Assembly: GCF_001570805.1 (NCBI RefSeq)
Contig: NZ_BCSJ01000003.1
Coordinates: forward strand, 1-64,000
Source: Brevibacterium epidermidis NBRC 14811
GTDB taxonomy: Bacteria; Actinomycetota; Actinomycetes; Actinomycetales; Brevibacteriaceae
Length of the DNA: 64,000 nucleotides
Reading direction: 5' to 3'
A model generated the notes under the pieces. That model saw only the letters and a list, made by a program, of their open reading frames with translations, had not been told where the DNA came from and did not search any database. Of this stretch, positions 1-9,459 are shown piece after piece. A program made the translations under genes and the position numbers. The stretch's first letter is position 1, and each line of letters opens with the position of its first letter.

Positions 1-1339
1 AGCGGACTAGGCAAGGCTTCTTTGCGTCGAAGGTCCAGCCGGGGATGAGGTACTGCATGACGACCGAATCGTCGCGCGAACCCAAGTCGTGTTCGACGTA
101 GAGTTCGTGTGCTTTGGCCAGACGATCCTCGTCGATGGTGACACCGAGGCCAGGAGCAGTCGGCACCTGGATCTCGCCGTCGACGATCTTCAGCGGATCG
201 CGGGTGAGCTCCTGGCCGTCCTGCCAGATCCAGTGCGTGTCGAGTGCCGTGATCTTGCCGGGAGCCGCGGCTCCGACATGGGTGAACATCGCCAGGGACA
301 CGTCGAAGTGGTTGTTCGAGTGCGAACCCCACGTCAACCCGAAATCGTGGCACAGCTGCGAGACCCGGTGGGAGCCGGACATCGTCCAGAAGTGCGGGTC
401 AGCAAGCGGAATGTCCACGGCGTTGGTCCGGATCGCGTGCGCCATCTCCCGCCAATCAGTGGCGATCATGTTCGTCGCCGTCCGCAGGCCCGTGGCTCGG
501 CGGAATTCCGCCATGGTCTCCCGACCGGAGAACCGACCCTCGGGACCGACAGGGTCCTCCGCATAGGCGACGACGCCGTTCATCGCCTTGCCGTATTCGA
601 TGGCATCGTCGAGCAGCCAGCCGCCGTTCGGGTCGAGGGTGATCCGTGCGTCCGGAAACTCCCTGGCCAGTGCCGTGACGGTCTCGACCTCTGCCTCACC
701 GGCGAGCACTCCGCCCTTGAGTTTGAAGTCCTTGAATCCGTATTTCGCCGAGGCGGCCCTCGCCAATTCAACGACTGCTGACGGGGTCAGCGCCTCCTCC
801 CGACGCAGACGATCCCACCCGTCCGCATCCGGTTCGCGCAGGTAGTCGAGATCGGTGGCATCGGGATTGCCGACATAGAAGAGGTACCCGAGCATCGGCA
901 CAGCATCCCGCTGTTGCCCCGCGGCCAACAGGTCCGCCACCGGCAGGCCGAGGAACTGACCGTGCAGGTCGAGCAGCGCCGATTCGATCGCGGCCGTGGC
1001 ATGGACGCCCACCCGCAGGTCGAAGGTCTGATTGCCCCGCCCACCGGCGTCGACGGCAGCGAATCGCTGGTGCAGCTCGGAGACGATCCGATTGACCTGA
1101 GCCACCCGGCGACCGGCGAGTTCACGCCCGGCCTCTTCGATGGCGGCCTTGATGTTCTCGCCGCCGGGCACTTCACCGAGCCCCGTCCGACCATCGCTGT
1201 CGGTGATGAGGACGATATTGCGGGTGAAGTAGGGCCCGTGTGCACCGGAGAGGTTGAGCAGCATCGAGTCGCGGCCTGCGACCGGCACGACCCGCACCGA
1301 TGCGATGGTCGGGGTGGCGACCTGCGTCTGTGTCGTCAT
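1..1339 (-). CDS. gudD: Glucarate dehydratase GudD (3' end at window edge)
   Basis: Enolase-superfamily dehydratase that converts D-glucarate (and L-idarate) to 5-dehydro-4-deoxyglucarate in the cytoplasm. The visible 446 residues cover nearly the whole protein. The last codons read [12 protein letters not shown] and the next base is T, so the stop lies just outside the window. The catalytic KLKGG segment puts the two lysines at residues 206 and 208, close to the Escherichia coli GudD numbering. The DPNGGW metal-ligand strand, the ATNM segment and the [10 protein letters not shown] catalytic His-Asn segment are all present. The ATG at 1339 gives the normal N-terminus. It is the last gene of the leftward group kdgD - semialdehyde dehydrogenase - gudD, 11 bp after its neighbour. 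The other two genes supply the next two steps, which supports the assignment. Confidence 0.93.
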   Translation of the reverse strand, partial: MTTQTQVATPTIASVRVVPVAGRDSMLLNLSGAHGPYFTRNIVLITDSDGRTGLGEVPGGENIKAAIEEAGRELAGRRVAQVNRIVSELHQRFAAVDAGGRGNQTFDLRVGVHATAAIESALLDLHGQFLGLPVADLLAAGQQRDAVPMLGYLFYVGNPDATDLDYLREPDADGWDRLRREEALTPSAVVELARAASAKYGFKDFKLKGGVLAGEAEVETVTALAREFPDARITLDPNGGWLLDDAIEYGKAMNGVVAYAEDPVGPEGRFSGRETMAEFRRATGLRTATNMIATDWREMAHAIRTNAVDIPLADPHFWTMSGSHRVSQLCHDFGLTWGSHSNNHFDVSLAMFTHVGAAAPGKITALDTHWIWQDGQELTRDPLKIVDGEIQVPTAPGLGVTIDEDRLAKAHELYVEHDLGSRDDSVVMQYLIPGWTFDAKKPCLVR

Positions 1340-1350
1340 CGACGTTCCCC

Positions 1351-2982
1351 TCATGATCCGGCCGCACCCGTCCCGCTGAGGACGGCTCCAGCCTGGTCCG
1401 GAGTCGTCACCACACCGTCGACCATCTGCACGACCGACCACGGATTGTCGTCGGCGATCGGTTCGGGCAGCAGTCCAACCGGCACCGACTGGTAGGCGAC
1501 GGGGCGGAGGAATCGATCGATGGCAAGCGACCCCACCGACGTCGTGCCCGGTGCGGAGGTGGCCGGGAACGGTCCGCCATGAACCATAGCGTGTCCGACC
1601 TCCACTCCTGTCGGCCATCCGTTGAACAGGATCCGACCGCTCAGGTCCTCGAGGACGGGCAGCAGCCGTCCGGCCGCCTCGGTGTCGGCGTCGGTGGCAT
1701 GGATCGTCGTCGTCAGCTGGCCTTCGATCCCGGTGAGGGTGTCGAGCAGATCATCGATTCCGTCATAGCGGACCAGCACCGAGGCGGCTCCGAAGATCTC
1801 CTCACTGAGCACCTCGTTCTCCCGCACGGCCGCCGAGGTGGCGGTGAAGACGACCGGGGCGGGGGCGTTCTGGCCCTCCCCCACGGTTCCCGTACCCACC
1901 GTGGACACGTCGTCCTGTGAACTGAGCGCGGCCACGCCGCGGTCGAACGCCTCGGCGATCGAAGGAGTGAGCATGGTCTGCCCGGTCTGCTGGGCGATCA
2001 GCTGCCCGACCGCCTCGGCGAAGGCATCTCCGTCGGCACCGGTCGGGACCAGCACGAGCCCGGGTGCGGTGCACAGCTGTCCGCTCGAACCGGTCAGCGA
2101 GGTGATGAACTGTTCGGCCACGACGCGTGCCCCGTCACCTGCCAGCGCACCGTCGAGCAGGATGACCGGGTTGACCGAGCTCATCTCCGCATAGACGGGA
2201 ATGGGGACCTTCCGGGCCTGCGCGGTCGACTGCAGGGCCAGTCCACCGGACCGGGATCCGGTGAAGCCGACGGCGGCGACCCGGGAATCGGCGACGAGCC
2301 TCTGCCCGACCGAGGATCCCGGTCCGAAGACGAGGGAGAACACTCCGGGGTGCAGACCGTTGGCGGTGACCGCCTCGGCGATGGCCCGGCCGACGATCTC
2401 CCCGGTTCCGGGATGGGCGTTGTGGGCTTTGACGACGACGGGGCAGCCGGCGGCGAGCGCGGAGGCGGTGTCACCGCCGGCGACGGAGAAGGCGAGCGGG
2501 AAGTTGCTGGCGCCGAAGACGACGACAGGGCCGACCGGGACCTTGCGCTGCCGGATGTCCAGCCGCGGTGCCGGGGTACGGTCCGGCTGGGCGGGGTCGA
2601 TGCGGGAGGCGTGGAAGTTCCCGGTCCGGACCACCTCGGCGAAGAGTCGCAGCTGTCCGACTGTACGGCCGACTTCACCGGTCAGCCGTGCCGAGGGCAG
2701 CCCGGTCTCGGACATGGCACGGTCGACGATCGCTTCGCGCACGGCTTCGATGTTGTCCGCGATCGTCTCGAGGAAGGCGGCGCGCTGGGTCGGCGTGGTC
2801 GCCCGGTAGCTGGCGAATGCCTGCGCAGCGGCATCGACGGCGGCGTCGACCTGTGCTTCGTCGAGGAACGTGTAGTCGGGGGTCAGGGTCTGCCCGGTGC
2901 TCGGGTCGACGGCGTTGGTGGTGGCGCCGTTGCCGGTGACCGGGTCCCCGGCGATGAGGGAGAGTCCAGTGAGCGCGGTCAT
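1351..2982 (-). CDS. Alpha-ketoglutarate semialdehyde dehydrogenase
   Basis: NAD(P)-dependent aldehyde dehydrogenase of 543 residues that should oxidise 2,5-dioxopentanoate to 2-oxoglutarate, the last step of aldarate breakdown. The ALDH fold is clear: the GASNFPLAF cofactor segment near residue 157, GFTGSRSGG at 239-247, the general base Glu in YAEMSS at 266 and the nucleophilic Cys in GQLCTAPG at 304. The SGQLCTAPG form and the length fit the isozyme group found in glucarate and galactarate operons. The frame stays open far upstream through KdgD in another frame. The ATG at 2982, 5 bp after the kdgD stop, is the sensible start ([12 protein letters not shown]). Product assignment rests on the family plus the adjacent kdgD and gudD. 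Confidence 0.9.
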   Translation of the reverse strand: MTALTGLSLIAGDPVTGNGATTNAVDPSTGQTLTPDYTFLDEAQVDAAVDAAAQAFASYRATTPTQRAAFLETIADNIEAVREAIVDRAMSETGLPSARLTGEVGRTVGQLRLFAEVVRTGNFHASRIDPAQPDRTPAPRLDIRQRKVPVGPVVVFGASNFPLAFSVAGGDTASALAAGCPVVVKAHNAHPGTGEIVGRAIAEAVTANGLHPGVFSLVFGPGSSVGQRLVADSRVAAVGFTGSRSGGLALQSTAQARKVPIPVYAEMSSVNPVILLDGALAGDGARVVAEQFITSLTGSSGQLCTAPGLVLVPTGADGDAFAEAVGQLIAQQTGQTMLTPSIAEAFDRGVAALSSQDDVSTVGTGTVGEGQNAPAPVVFTATSAAVRENEVLSEEIFGAASVLVRYDGIDDLLDTLTGIEGQLTTTIHATDADTEAAGRLLPVLEDLSGRILFNGWPTGVEVGHAMVHGGPFPATSAPGTTSVGSLAIDRFLRPVAYQSVPVGLLPEPIADDNPWSVVQMVDGVVTTPDQAGAVLSGTGAAGS

Positions 2983-2987
2983 GAGTG

Positions 2988-3935
2988 TCAGGCTCCGATC
3001 TTGATCTCGGTGTTGGGGCGGATCTTCGCTGCGTCGATGAGGCCGGCGAGGTCGGCGACGTCCTGGTCGCTGAGGCTGTGCAGCGGTGGGCGCACGGGTC
3101 CGGCGTCGCGGCCGATGGCTTTGAGCCCGCCCTTGACGATGGAGACTCCGTAGCCCTTGCCGCGGTCGCGGATGTCGAGGTAGGGCAGGACGAAGCGGTT
3201 GAGCTTCTCGGTCACGGCCTCGCGGTTCTGGGCGCGGACGTCGGCGTAGAAGTCGAGGGCGAATTCGGGGACGAAGTTGAACATCGCCGAGGAGTAGGTG
3301 CTCATGCCCAGCTGCAGCAGCGGCAGGGCGAAGGTCTCGGCGGTGGGCAGTCCGCCGAGGTAGAAGAGGCGGTCGCCGTTCTTCGCGTAGACCTTCGTGA
3401 GGTGTTCGATGTCGCCGATGGCGTCCTTGAACCCGATGAAGTTCGCGTGGTTGTCGGCGAGCCGGGCGACGGTGTCGGCGGAGTAGATGGCGTTGGCGCG
3501 GTTGTAGACGATGACGCCGATGCTGGTGGCTTCGCAGATCGCGGCGACGTGTTCGTAGAGACCGTCCTGGTCGCATTCGGTGAGGTAGGGCGGGAGGACG
3601 AGGACGCCTTCAGCTCCTGCGGCTTCGGCATCGCGGACGTTGCGGACGGCCTGGACGGTGGGACCGCTCGCGGAGGCCAGGACCGGAACCTCGGGACGAG
3701 AGGAGGAGACGGCGAGTTCGACGACACGAGCCGCCTCGTCGGGGCTGAGGCTGAATCCCTCTCCGGTGCCGCCCGCGGCGAAGAGACCGGCGACGTCGTA
3801 GCTGGACTGCCATTCGATGTGGCTGCGGTAGCCGGCCTCGTCGAGGCTGAGGTCTGAGTTGAACGCCGTCGCAGGGAATGACAGCAGTCCGTTCTTGAGG
3901 TGAGCTGCCAGGTCCTGTGGGGAGAATTGAGCCAT
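2988..3935 (-). CDS. kdgD: 5-dehydro-4-deoxyglucarate dehydratase KdgD
   Basis: Class I lyase of the DapA/N-acetylneuraminate lyase family, 315 residues. It dehydrates and decarboxylates 5-dehydro-4-deoxyglucarate to 2,5-dioxopentanoate. The family features are visible: the carboxylate-binding GGTGE at 55-59, the catalytic Tyr in VIVYNRAN at 144 and the Schiff-base Lys in FIGFKDAIGD at 170. The ATG at 3935 follows a GGAACC Shine-Dalgarno element. The longer in-frame ATG upstream at 4031 would add a tail that does not look like the family. First gene of the leftward operon, facing the galactarate dehydratase gene across a 218-bp divergent intergenic region. Confidence 0.92.
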   Translation of the reverse strand: MAQFSPQDLAAHLKNGLLSFPATAFNSDLSLDEAGYRSHIEWQSSYDVAGLFAAGGTGEGFSLSPDEAARVVELAVSSSRPEVPVLASASGPTVQAVRNVRDAEAAGAEGVLVLPPYLTECDQDGLYEHVAAICEATSIGVIVYNRANAIYSADTVARLADNHANFIGFKDAIGDIEHLTKVYAKNGDRLFYLGGLPTAETFALPLLQLGMSTYSSAMFNFVPEFALDFYADVRAQNREAVTEKLNRFVLPYLDIRDRGKGYGVSIVKGGLKAIGRDAGPVRPPLHSLSDQDVADLAGLIDAAKIRPNTEIKIGA

Positions 3936-4153
3936 TGTGGTTCCTTTGCTGACTACTTCGATGGAGTGATTCGGAAGCGACTCTAGGTCGCCCGATGATG
4001 CCTGTCTAAGGCCCATACGATATCGACTCATGCACTAAAGGTATTGGTCAGATGTGGCAAAGACCGATGTTATTGACTCGGCACTTGACTCACCTGACGT
4101 CGGCCGATGACCGGGTGAGAGCACATCCGAATCGGCACGAATGAGGAGCTTCA
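3936..4153. promoter_or_regulatory. Divergent promoter region of the aldarate genes
   Basis: This 218-bp gap separates two oppositely transcribed aldarate operons, so it must hold both promoters. An imperfect inverted repeat ATTGGTC / GACCGAT (4043-4049 and 4062-4068, 12-nt spacer, one mismatch) is the best operator candidate. The strand read rightward ends with TGAGGAG before the ATG at 4154. No regulator gene lies beside it inside the window. Individual promoter boxes could not be fixed with confidence. Confidence 0.5.
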
Positions 4154-5278
4154 ATGGCGTACACCCCTGACGCGATCAAGACGATCACCCTGTCATCGAT
4201 TCGATTGCCGTTGGCGGTGCCGATCTCCGATGCCAAGGTCTTCACGGGTCGACAGAAACCGATGACCGAAGTGGCGATGCTCTTCGCCGAGATCACCACC
4301 ACCGAGGGACATTCTGGGATCGGGTTCAGCTATTCGAAGCGCGGAGGCGGTCCAGCTCAGTACGCTCACGCGAAGGAGATCGCCGAGGCGGCCCTGGGCG
4401 AGGATCCCAATGACATCGCCAAGCTCTATACGAAGCTGCTGTGGGCCGGCGCTTCGGTGGGACGGTCGGGCCTGGCCACTCAGGCACTCGCCGCGATCGA
4501 CGTCGCGCTCTACGATCACAAGGCGAAGCGGGCAGAGCTGCCGCTCGCGAAGTTCCTCGGCAGCCATCGCGATTCCGTGCGCACCTACAACACCTCCGGC
4601 GGGTTCCTCAACGCCTCGATCGACGAGGTGAAGGAGCGTGCATCGAAGTCGCTGGAAGATGGCATCGGCGGAATCAAGATCAAGGTCGGCCTGCCCGACA
4701 GCGCCGAAGATCTCCGCCGAGTCAGCGCAGTGCGCGAGCACATCGGCGATGCTCCCCTCATGGTCGACGCAAACCAGCAGTGGGATCGAGCGACGGCTCT
4801 GCGCATGGGCCGAACCCTCGACGAACTCGGACTGGTGTGGATCGAAGAGCCGCTGGATGCCTATGACGTCGAGGGCCATGCCCGCCTGACGAGAACCCTC
4901 GACACTCCCATCGCCACTGGTGAGATGCTCAGCTCGGTGGCTGAGCATCGGGCACTCATCGACGCTCGGGCCTGCGACATCGTCCAGCCCGATGCCCCAC
5001 GAGTCGGAGGAATCACCCAGTTCATGCGCCTGCTCACCCTCGCCGATGAAGCGGGCCTCGATATCGCTCCGCACTTCGCTATGGAGATCCACCTCCACCT
5101 CGCGGCCTGCTACCCGCGCGAGACCTGGGTCGAGCACTTCGACTGGCTCGATCCGCTGTTCAATGAACGTCTCGAGACCAAGGACGGTCGGATGATCGTC
5201 CCCGACCGCCCCGGACTCGGCATCACCCTGAGCGATCAGGCACGAGCCTGGACCGTCGACACCGTGACAATCGGCTGA
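4154..5278 (+). CDS. Galactarate/L-talarate dehydratase-like enzyme
   Basis: Enolase-superfamily (mandelate racemase subgroup) dehydratase, 374 residues. The C-terminal part (WVEHFDWLDPLFNERLE, then DRPGLGITLS) matches the L-talarate/galactarate dehydratase group as I remember it from Salmonella. Catalytic and metal residues can be seen: KIKVG with lysines at 175 and 177, VDANQQW, WIEEPL, and His 307 in APHFAMEIH. It should turn galactarate into 5-dehydro-4-deoxyglucarate (or its enantiomer), feeding KdgD encoded divergently. The ATG follows TGAGGAG with good spacing. First gene of a rightward operon with a GudD-like enzyme and a carrier. Substrate is inferred and could be another six-carbon diacid. 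Confidence 0.85.
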   Translation: MAYTPDAIKTITLSSIRLPLAVPISDAKVFTGRQKPMTEVAMLFAEITTTEGHSGIGFSYSKRGGGPAQYAHAKEIAEAALGEDPNDIAKLYTKLLWAGASVGRSGLATQALAAIDVALYDHKAKRAELPLAKFLGSHRDSVRTYNTSGGFLNASIDEVKERASKSLEDGIGGIKIKVGLPDSAEDLRRVSAVREHIGDAPLMVDANQQWDRATALRMGRTLDELGLVWIEEPLDAYDVEGHARLTRTLDTPIATGEMLSSVAEHRALIDARACDIVQPDAPRVGGITQFMRLLTLADEAGLDIAPHFAMEIHLHLAACYPRETWVEHFDWLDPLFNERLETKDGRMIVPDRPGLGITLSDQARAWTVDTVTIG

Positions 5279-5293
5279 AGGATTCCGACCACC

Positions 5294-6574
5294 ATGTCTG
5301 CTGACAAACGCGCCCGCATCGTCGACATCAATCTCACTCCCGTCGCCTTCGCCGATCCCCCGCTGCTCAACGCCGTGGGAGTCCACGAACCCTTCGCCAT
5401 CCGCACGATCATCGAGATCGTCACCGATACTGGCATGTACGGCCTAGGTGAAACCTACGGCGATGAGGCTCATCAGAACCGTCTCCAACTCGCCGCCGAC
5501 GCTCTCAACGGCACCGACGTCTTCGACATCAACCGAGCTCGGGCCGCCGTCGACGAGGCGATGGCCGACGATTCCACCGCCGGCGGCCACGGTATGAGCG
5601 GAATGATCACCGATTCATCGACCCTCGACCGGGTCTTCTCCCCGTTCGAAGTCGCGCTGCTCGACCTGCAGGGAAAGATCCTCGGGGTTCCGGTCTCGGA
5701 CCTCCTCGGCGGCCGGGTCCGCGATCGAGTCGATTTCAGCGGCTACCTGTTCTACAAGTGGGCAGGTCACCCTGGCCAGTCCGATGATCGCTGGGGCGAG
5801 GCGCTCGACCCTGAGGGGATTGTCCGCCAGGCCGAGAAGATGATCGCCGAGTACGGGTTCACAGCGCTCAAGCTCAAGGGCGGCGTCTTCCACCCGGACG
5901 AGGAGGCAGCAGCGATCGAAGCTCTCGCGGAACGTTTCCCAGATGTTCCCCTGCGTATCGACCCGAATGCGGCGTGGACGGTCGAGACCTCGCTTCGCAT
6001 CGCCGAACGCCTCGACTCCACTCTCGAATACCTCGAGGATCCGACGCCGGGCGTCGAAGGCATGGCGGAAGTCCGCTCCAAGGCATCGATGCCGCTGGCG
6101 ACGAACATGTGCGTGGTCGCATTCGCTCAGCTGCCGGACGCAGTGGCCGCAGGCAGCATCGACGTCATCCTCTCCGACCACCATTTCTGGGGCGGTCTGC
6201 GCCGGTCCACCATGCTGGCCGGCATCGCCGAGACCTTCGGAATGTCGCTGTCGATGCACTCGAATTCCCACCTGGGCATCAGTCTCGCAGCCATGCTGCA
6301 TCTGGCCGGAGCAACGAAGAACATCGACTATGCCTGCGATACCCATTGGCCGTGGAAGAACCCCGAGGACGACGTCATCGTCGGCAACCCATTCAGCTTC
6401 GCAGGCGGCAGCGTCGAGGTGCCCACGCGGCCCGGGCTCGGAGTCGAATTGGATCGCGATCGACTTGCTCAGCTGCACCAGCGATACCTCGACTGCGGCA
6501 TCAGAAATCGCGACGACACGGGATACATGCAGAAGTTCAACCCCGACTACAGTGCCGTGGCTCCACGCTGGTAA
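5294..6574 (+). CDS. Second glucarate dehydratase family protein
   Basis: A 426-residue enolase-superfamily protein related to glucarate dehydratase but clearly different from the gudD product at the left edge. It keeps the catalytic LKLKGGVF segment (lysines at 193 and 195), RIDPNAAW, the YLEDPTPG glutamate, ATNM and the MHSNSHLGIS His segment. All chemistry residues of the dehydratase are therefore retained. It begins 15 bp after the galactarate dehydratase gene and lies upstream of the carrier. The nearest analogue I know of is the GudX type of glucarate dehydratase-related protein. It probably handles a different aldarate isomer; the exact substrate cannot be read from sequence. Confidence 0.82.
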   Translation: MSADKRARIVDINLTPVAFADPPLLNAVGVHEPFAIRTIIEIVTDTGMYGLGETYGDEAHQNRLQLAADALNGTDVFDINRARAAVDEAMADDSTAGGHGMSGMITDSSTLDRVFSPFEVALLDLQGKILGVPVSDLLGGRVRDRVDFSGYLFYKWAGHPGQSDDRWGEALDPEGIVRQAEKMIAEYGFTALKLKGGVFHPDEEAAAIEALAERFPDVPLRIDPNAAWTVETSLRIAERLDSTLEYLEDPTPGVEGMAEVRSKASMPLATNMCVVAFAQLPDAVAAGSIDVILSDHHFWGGLRRSTMLAGIAETFGMSLSMHSNSHLGISLAAMLHLAGATKNIDYACDTHWPWKNPEDDVIVGNPFSFAGGSVEVPTRPGLGVELDRDRLAQLHQRYLDCGIRNRDDTGYMQKFNPDYSAVAPRW

Positions 6575-6606
6575 CAGCAGAGGCCGCCGAAAGGACACAT
6601 CTCACA

Positions 6607-7926
6607 ATGAGTGCGAATAGCAACGACGCTGCCAGCACAGTCAGCTCAGACAGTTCACCCACAACCGGACCGAAGCGGCGCGGAATCCTCGGGAGCCTCC
6701 GCGAATTCGGACCCGGGATCATCGCCGTCCTCGCCATGATGGGCGCGGGCGACCTGGTGACCGCCTCGGTGTCGGGGTCGAACTACGGATACAACCTCAT
6801 GTGGCTGCTTGCGGCCTCTCTGCTCATCCGCTTCGTCATCGTCAACATCATGGGCCGCTACCAGGTCCTCAACCTCAAGAACCAGTCCATCATCGAAGGC
6901 TACCGTGATGTCGCCCGGTGGTATCCATGGGCGATCGGGATCGCCGCCGTCATCAGCGGACACCTGCTCAACGGCTACATGGTCCGCGGAGCCGGCGAGG
7001 CTCTGGCCAGCATCTTCACAGTCGGGGACCCATTCCTGTGGTCGTGCATCCTCGTGGTCGGCAGCATCTTCGTCATCGGAAAGAACGTCTACAAGACGAT
7101 CGAAAGCATCATGAAGCTGCTCCTGGCGATGATGACCGTCGTCTTCCTCGGGCTCGCGATCTACAGCGTGCCCGACGTCGGTGAGATCGTCCGCGGCACC
7201 ATCGGCTTCGGCATCCCGGACAATACCGGGGCGATCGGCGTCTTCGCCGTGGCACTCTCCCTCATCGGCGCGGTCGCCGGTTCGATGGCGAACTTCCTCT
7301 ACCCCTACTATGTTCGCGACAAGGGATGGCGTGGGGTCGGCTTCAAGAAGCTGCAGCGCAACGACATTCTGTTCGGAATCTCCTCGGCGATCGTCATCAG
7401 CCTCTCAATCTGGGTCGTCGGTGCCGAGATCCTTCGCCCGAACGGCATCCAGGTGACCAACCTCGACGACATCTCGCAGGCGCTGACGATCCACCTCGGC
7501 GCCGTCGGCGGAATCATCTTCTACCTCGGCGCATTCGGGATCCTCTACAGCAGCGTCGTCGGCTTCGCCAACGGATTCCCGAAGATCATCGTCGACTGCT
7601 TGCACATCATCGTGCCTGCCAGGCGCGAACGCTACGGCGATCACTTCGAAGACGACCCGTCCTTCAAGTGGTTCAGCCTCTTCATCCTCGTCTCTCCGAT
7701 CATCTGGGCGTTCCCCGGAATGCCCGGATTCGTCACGATGGCAGTCTTCGTCACCGGACTCCAGGCGGTCGTCGTCCCGCTCGTCGCGATCGGTCTGCTC
7801 ATCCTGGCGAATAAGAAGAGTCACTTCGGAGAGCATAAAGCGAACCTCTTCGAGAACATCATCCTCGTACTCACCACCCTGCTGACGATCTGGGTGACGG
7901 TCCAGGTCGTGATCGGCTGGTTCTAG
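6607..7926 (+). CDS. Nramp-related carrier, probable aldarate transporter
   Basis: Integral membrane protein of 439 residues with about eleven hydrophobic segments in the Nramp/LeuT-like order. A Ser/Asp-rich cytoplasmic N-terminus precedes EFGPGIIAVLAMMGAGDLVT. Genuine Mn/Fe carriers have DPGN in helix 1; here the aligned residues are GAGD at 46-49. The helix 6 MPHN motif reads MANF with Met 227 retained. Losing the metal ligands while sitting in an aldarate operon argues for an organic-acid substrate. The ATG at 6607 follows AAAGGA by 11 nt. The frame is open much further upstream, but that part overlaps the dehydratase gene and is not coding. A palindromic terminator follows. Confidence 0.8.
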   Translation: MSANSNDAASTVSSDSSPTTGPKRRGILGSLREFGPGIIAVLAMMGAGDLVTASVSGSNYGYNLMWLLAASLLIRFVIVNIMGRYQVLNLKNQSIIEGYRDVARWYPWAIGIAAVISGHLLNGYMVRGAGEALASIFTVGDPFLWSCILVVGSIFVIGKNVYKTIESIMKLLLAMMTVVFLGLAIYSVPDVGEIVRGTIGFGIPDNTGAIGVFAVALSLIGAVAGSMANFLYPYYVRDKGWRGVGFKKLQRNDILFGISSAIVISLSIWVVGAEILRPNGIQVTNLDDISQALTIHLGAVGGIIFYLGAFGILYSSVVGFANGFPKIIVDCLHIIVPARRERYGDHFEDDPSFKWFSLFILVSPIIWAFPGMPGFVTMAVFVTGLQAVVVPLVAIGLLILANKKSHFGEHKANLFENIILVLTTLLTIWVTVQVVIGWF

Positions 7927-7948
7927 ACCGAGCCACATGCACAAACAG

Positions 7949-7986
7949 TTTGGCCCCGACATCGATTCGACGATGTCGGGGCCAAA
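7949..7986. terminator. Bidirectional terminator hairpin
   Basis: Perfect 16-bp inverted repeat (arms 7949-7964 and 7971-7986) with a 6-nt loop, core GGCCCCGACATCG. The arms begin and end with T-rich or A-rich bases, so either strand gives a stem followed by a short U run. It lies 22 bp after the carrier stop and before the end of the convergent dehydrogenase gene. Confidence 0.85.
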
Positions 7987-8033
7987 TTAGTGCTTCAGCT
8001 CGCCTGGACGGCGCTGACTACGTTGACGCGCGT

Positions 8034-8969
8034 TCAGTAGCTGCGGTTCAGATCGATTTCGGCTCTCAGCGTCTTCCCAGATGCGAATCGCTGCACGTTC
8101 TCCGCAACGAGGCTCGCAAAGTTATCTAACATCCGATTCCGCGGATTGGCGACATGCGGAGTGATGAGCACGTTGTCCATGCCCCACAGCGGATCCTGGG
8201 ACGGCAGCGGCTCTGGGTCGAATACATCCAGTCCGGCTCCGCCGATGATCCGACGACGCAGCGCATCGGTCAGTGCCTCAGTATCAACGAGGTCTCCCCG
8301 GGCAATGTTGACGAGCACTCCAGGCGATCCGTCTCGTGGGTCAGTGCCCAGCGCGGCCAGCTGTTCTGCGCCGATGAGGCGCTGAGTCTCATCGGTCGAT
8401 GCTCCTCCCAATACGGCATCATCGGCAGCCGCGAGCGCTTCATCGAGTTCTCGCGAGGTCACTGTCCGCTCTGCGCCGTCGACTTTTCGACCGGAACGGT
8501 TGATGGCGATCACTTTGGCCCCATGTGCCGTGAGCAGGGGAATCATCGAGCGTCCGATCGAGCCGGCTCCGACGATCGCGACGGTGCGTCCGCGAAGGGA
8601 ACGAACGGTGCCCCAGGTCTGTTCTTTCAACCAGGAATCCGCCCGAGCATGCAGTGTGAATTGGCGCAGACAGCCCAGGAGCAGGGCCACTGCATGTTCA
8701 GCGACATCGGCACTGTACGCACCCACTGCTGAAGTCCACGTTCGTTGCGAATCGATCCGTCCTGATTCGATCCACGGCCTGACGCCAGCGGATTTGAGCT
8801 GAACCCATTGGATATTGCTCGGCAGGTCGCGTGGGAAGCCGGTCTGGTCCGATCCCGTCCAGATCAATGCTTGAGCATCGTCGAGCGAGGTGACGGCCGC
8901 ACCAGCTGAGTGGAGCGCTTTTTCGAGGTATGTATTGGAAGTCGGCAGTACTGCCACTTTGAGAGTCAT
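8034..8969 (-). CDS. D-isomer-specific 2-hydroxyacid dehydrogenase
   Basis: NAD(P)-dependent oxidoreductase, 311 residues, of the D-2-hydroxyacid dehydrogenase superfamily. The Rossmann motif VAIVGAGSIGR lies in the middle. The catalytic Arg (VNIARGDLVD), Glu (DVFDPEPLP) and His (ITPHVANPRNR) are all present, in the usual order and spacing. It should reduce a 2-oxoacid to a D-2-hydroxyacid or the reverse. The ATG at 8969 gives MTLKVAVLP, a typical start; the frame is open upstream but the extension overlaps the preceding gene. It lies downstream of the TTT operon on the same strand but behind a hairpin, so it may be read separately. Substrate not determinable. Confidence 0.85.
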   Translation of the reverse strand: MTLKVAVLPTSNTYLEKALHSAGAAVTSLDDAQALIWTGSDQTGFPRDLPSNIQWVQLKSAGVRPWIESGRIDSQRTWTSAVGAYSADVAEHAVALLLGCLRQFTLHARADSWLKEQTWGTVRSLRGRTVAIVGAGSIGRSMIPLLTAHGAKVIAINRSGRKVDGAERTVTSRELDEALAAADDAVLGGASTDETQRLIGAEQLAALGTDPRDGSPGVLVNIARGDLVDTEALTDALRRRIIGGAGLDVFDPEPLPSQDPLWGMDNVLITPHVANPRNRMLDNFASLVAENVQRFASGKTLRAEIDLNRSY

Positions 8970-9019
8970 TTCAGCTCCAGGTTCGGTTTGGTTCTGCGGC
9001 GTTGGCTGTCGCAGACAAG

Positions 9020-9050
9020 AGGCCGGTACCAGCGTTGCTGGTACCGGCCT
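9020..9050 (-). terminator. Terminator hairpin after the tctCBA-usp operon
   Basis: Perfect 14-bp stem (9020-9033 and 9037-9050) with a 3-nt GTT loop, core GGCCGGTACCAGC. It sits 13 bp beyond the universal stress protein stop, on the leftward transcript, and before the hydroxyacid dehydrogenase start. The following transcript bases are only mildly U-rich, so partial read-through is possible. Confidence 0.75.
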
Positions 9051-9063
9051 TGAGCGGAGTCGT

Positions 9064-9459
9064 TCAGCTGCCGACCTTGACGGCCATGACGGGTACATCC
9101 GCCTGCAGCAGAATCCGTTGTGCGGAGGAGCCCATGATGAACTTTCCGACCTGAGATCGCTTGCGCATCCCGATGACGATGAGGTCGACGGACCAGGCGT
9201 CTGCGGCTTCCAGCAGTGAGTCCACGACGTCATCCTCGTGGGCAAGGGTGAAGACTTCGACATCGACTCCCGCTTCTTCTGCCCGAGTCTTCACTGCTTC
9301 GAGGTCGGCGTCGTCCGCCACTGTGCCTTCGACGAGCGGGCCGCGTTTGCGTGAGTTCGCGATTCGCAGCTTCACTCCCCTCCAGTTCGCTTCTTTGATG
9401 GCCGCATCGACAGCGGCTTCTCCCGACGGGGAAGGAACGTATCCGACCAGAATGCTCAT
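9064..9459 (-). CDS. Universal stress protein UspA family
   Basis: Small cytoplasmic nucleotide-binding protein of 131 residues, one Usp domain. The start MSILVGYVPSPSG and the C-terminal GMRKRSQVGKFIMGSS match the G-2x-G-9x-G(S/T) ATP-binding pattern, so it belongs to the ATP-binding class. Its ATG overlaps the TctA stop by 4 bp (ATGA), so it is translationally coupled to the transporter. A Usp protein coupled to a TTT permease suggests a regulatory or stress-linked role in carboxylate uptake, but no specific function can be stated. Confidence 0.9.
   Translation of the reverse strand: MSILVGYVPSPSGEAAVDAAIKEANWRGVKLRIANSRKRGPLVEGTVADDADLEAVKTRAEEAGVDVEVFTLAHEDDVVDSLLEAADAWSVDLIVIGMRKRSQVGKFIMGSSAQRILLQADVPVMAVKVGS

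Noticed and set aside
1351..3576. A 741-codon leftward frame covering the semialdehyde dehydrogenase
   Set aside because: The upstream part overlaps kdgD in another frame and reads as Arg/Pro-rich nonsense; the enzyme starts at 2982.
5974..6606. Upstream extension of the Nramp-like carrier frame
   Set aside because: It runs inside the glucarate dehydratase-like gene in another frame with no homologous sequence; ATG 6607 has the ribosome site.
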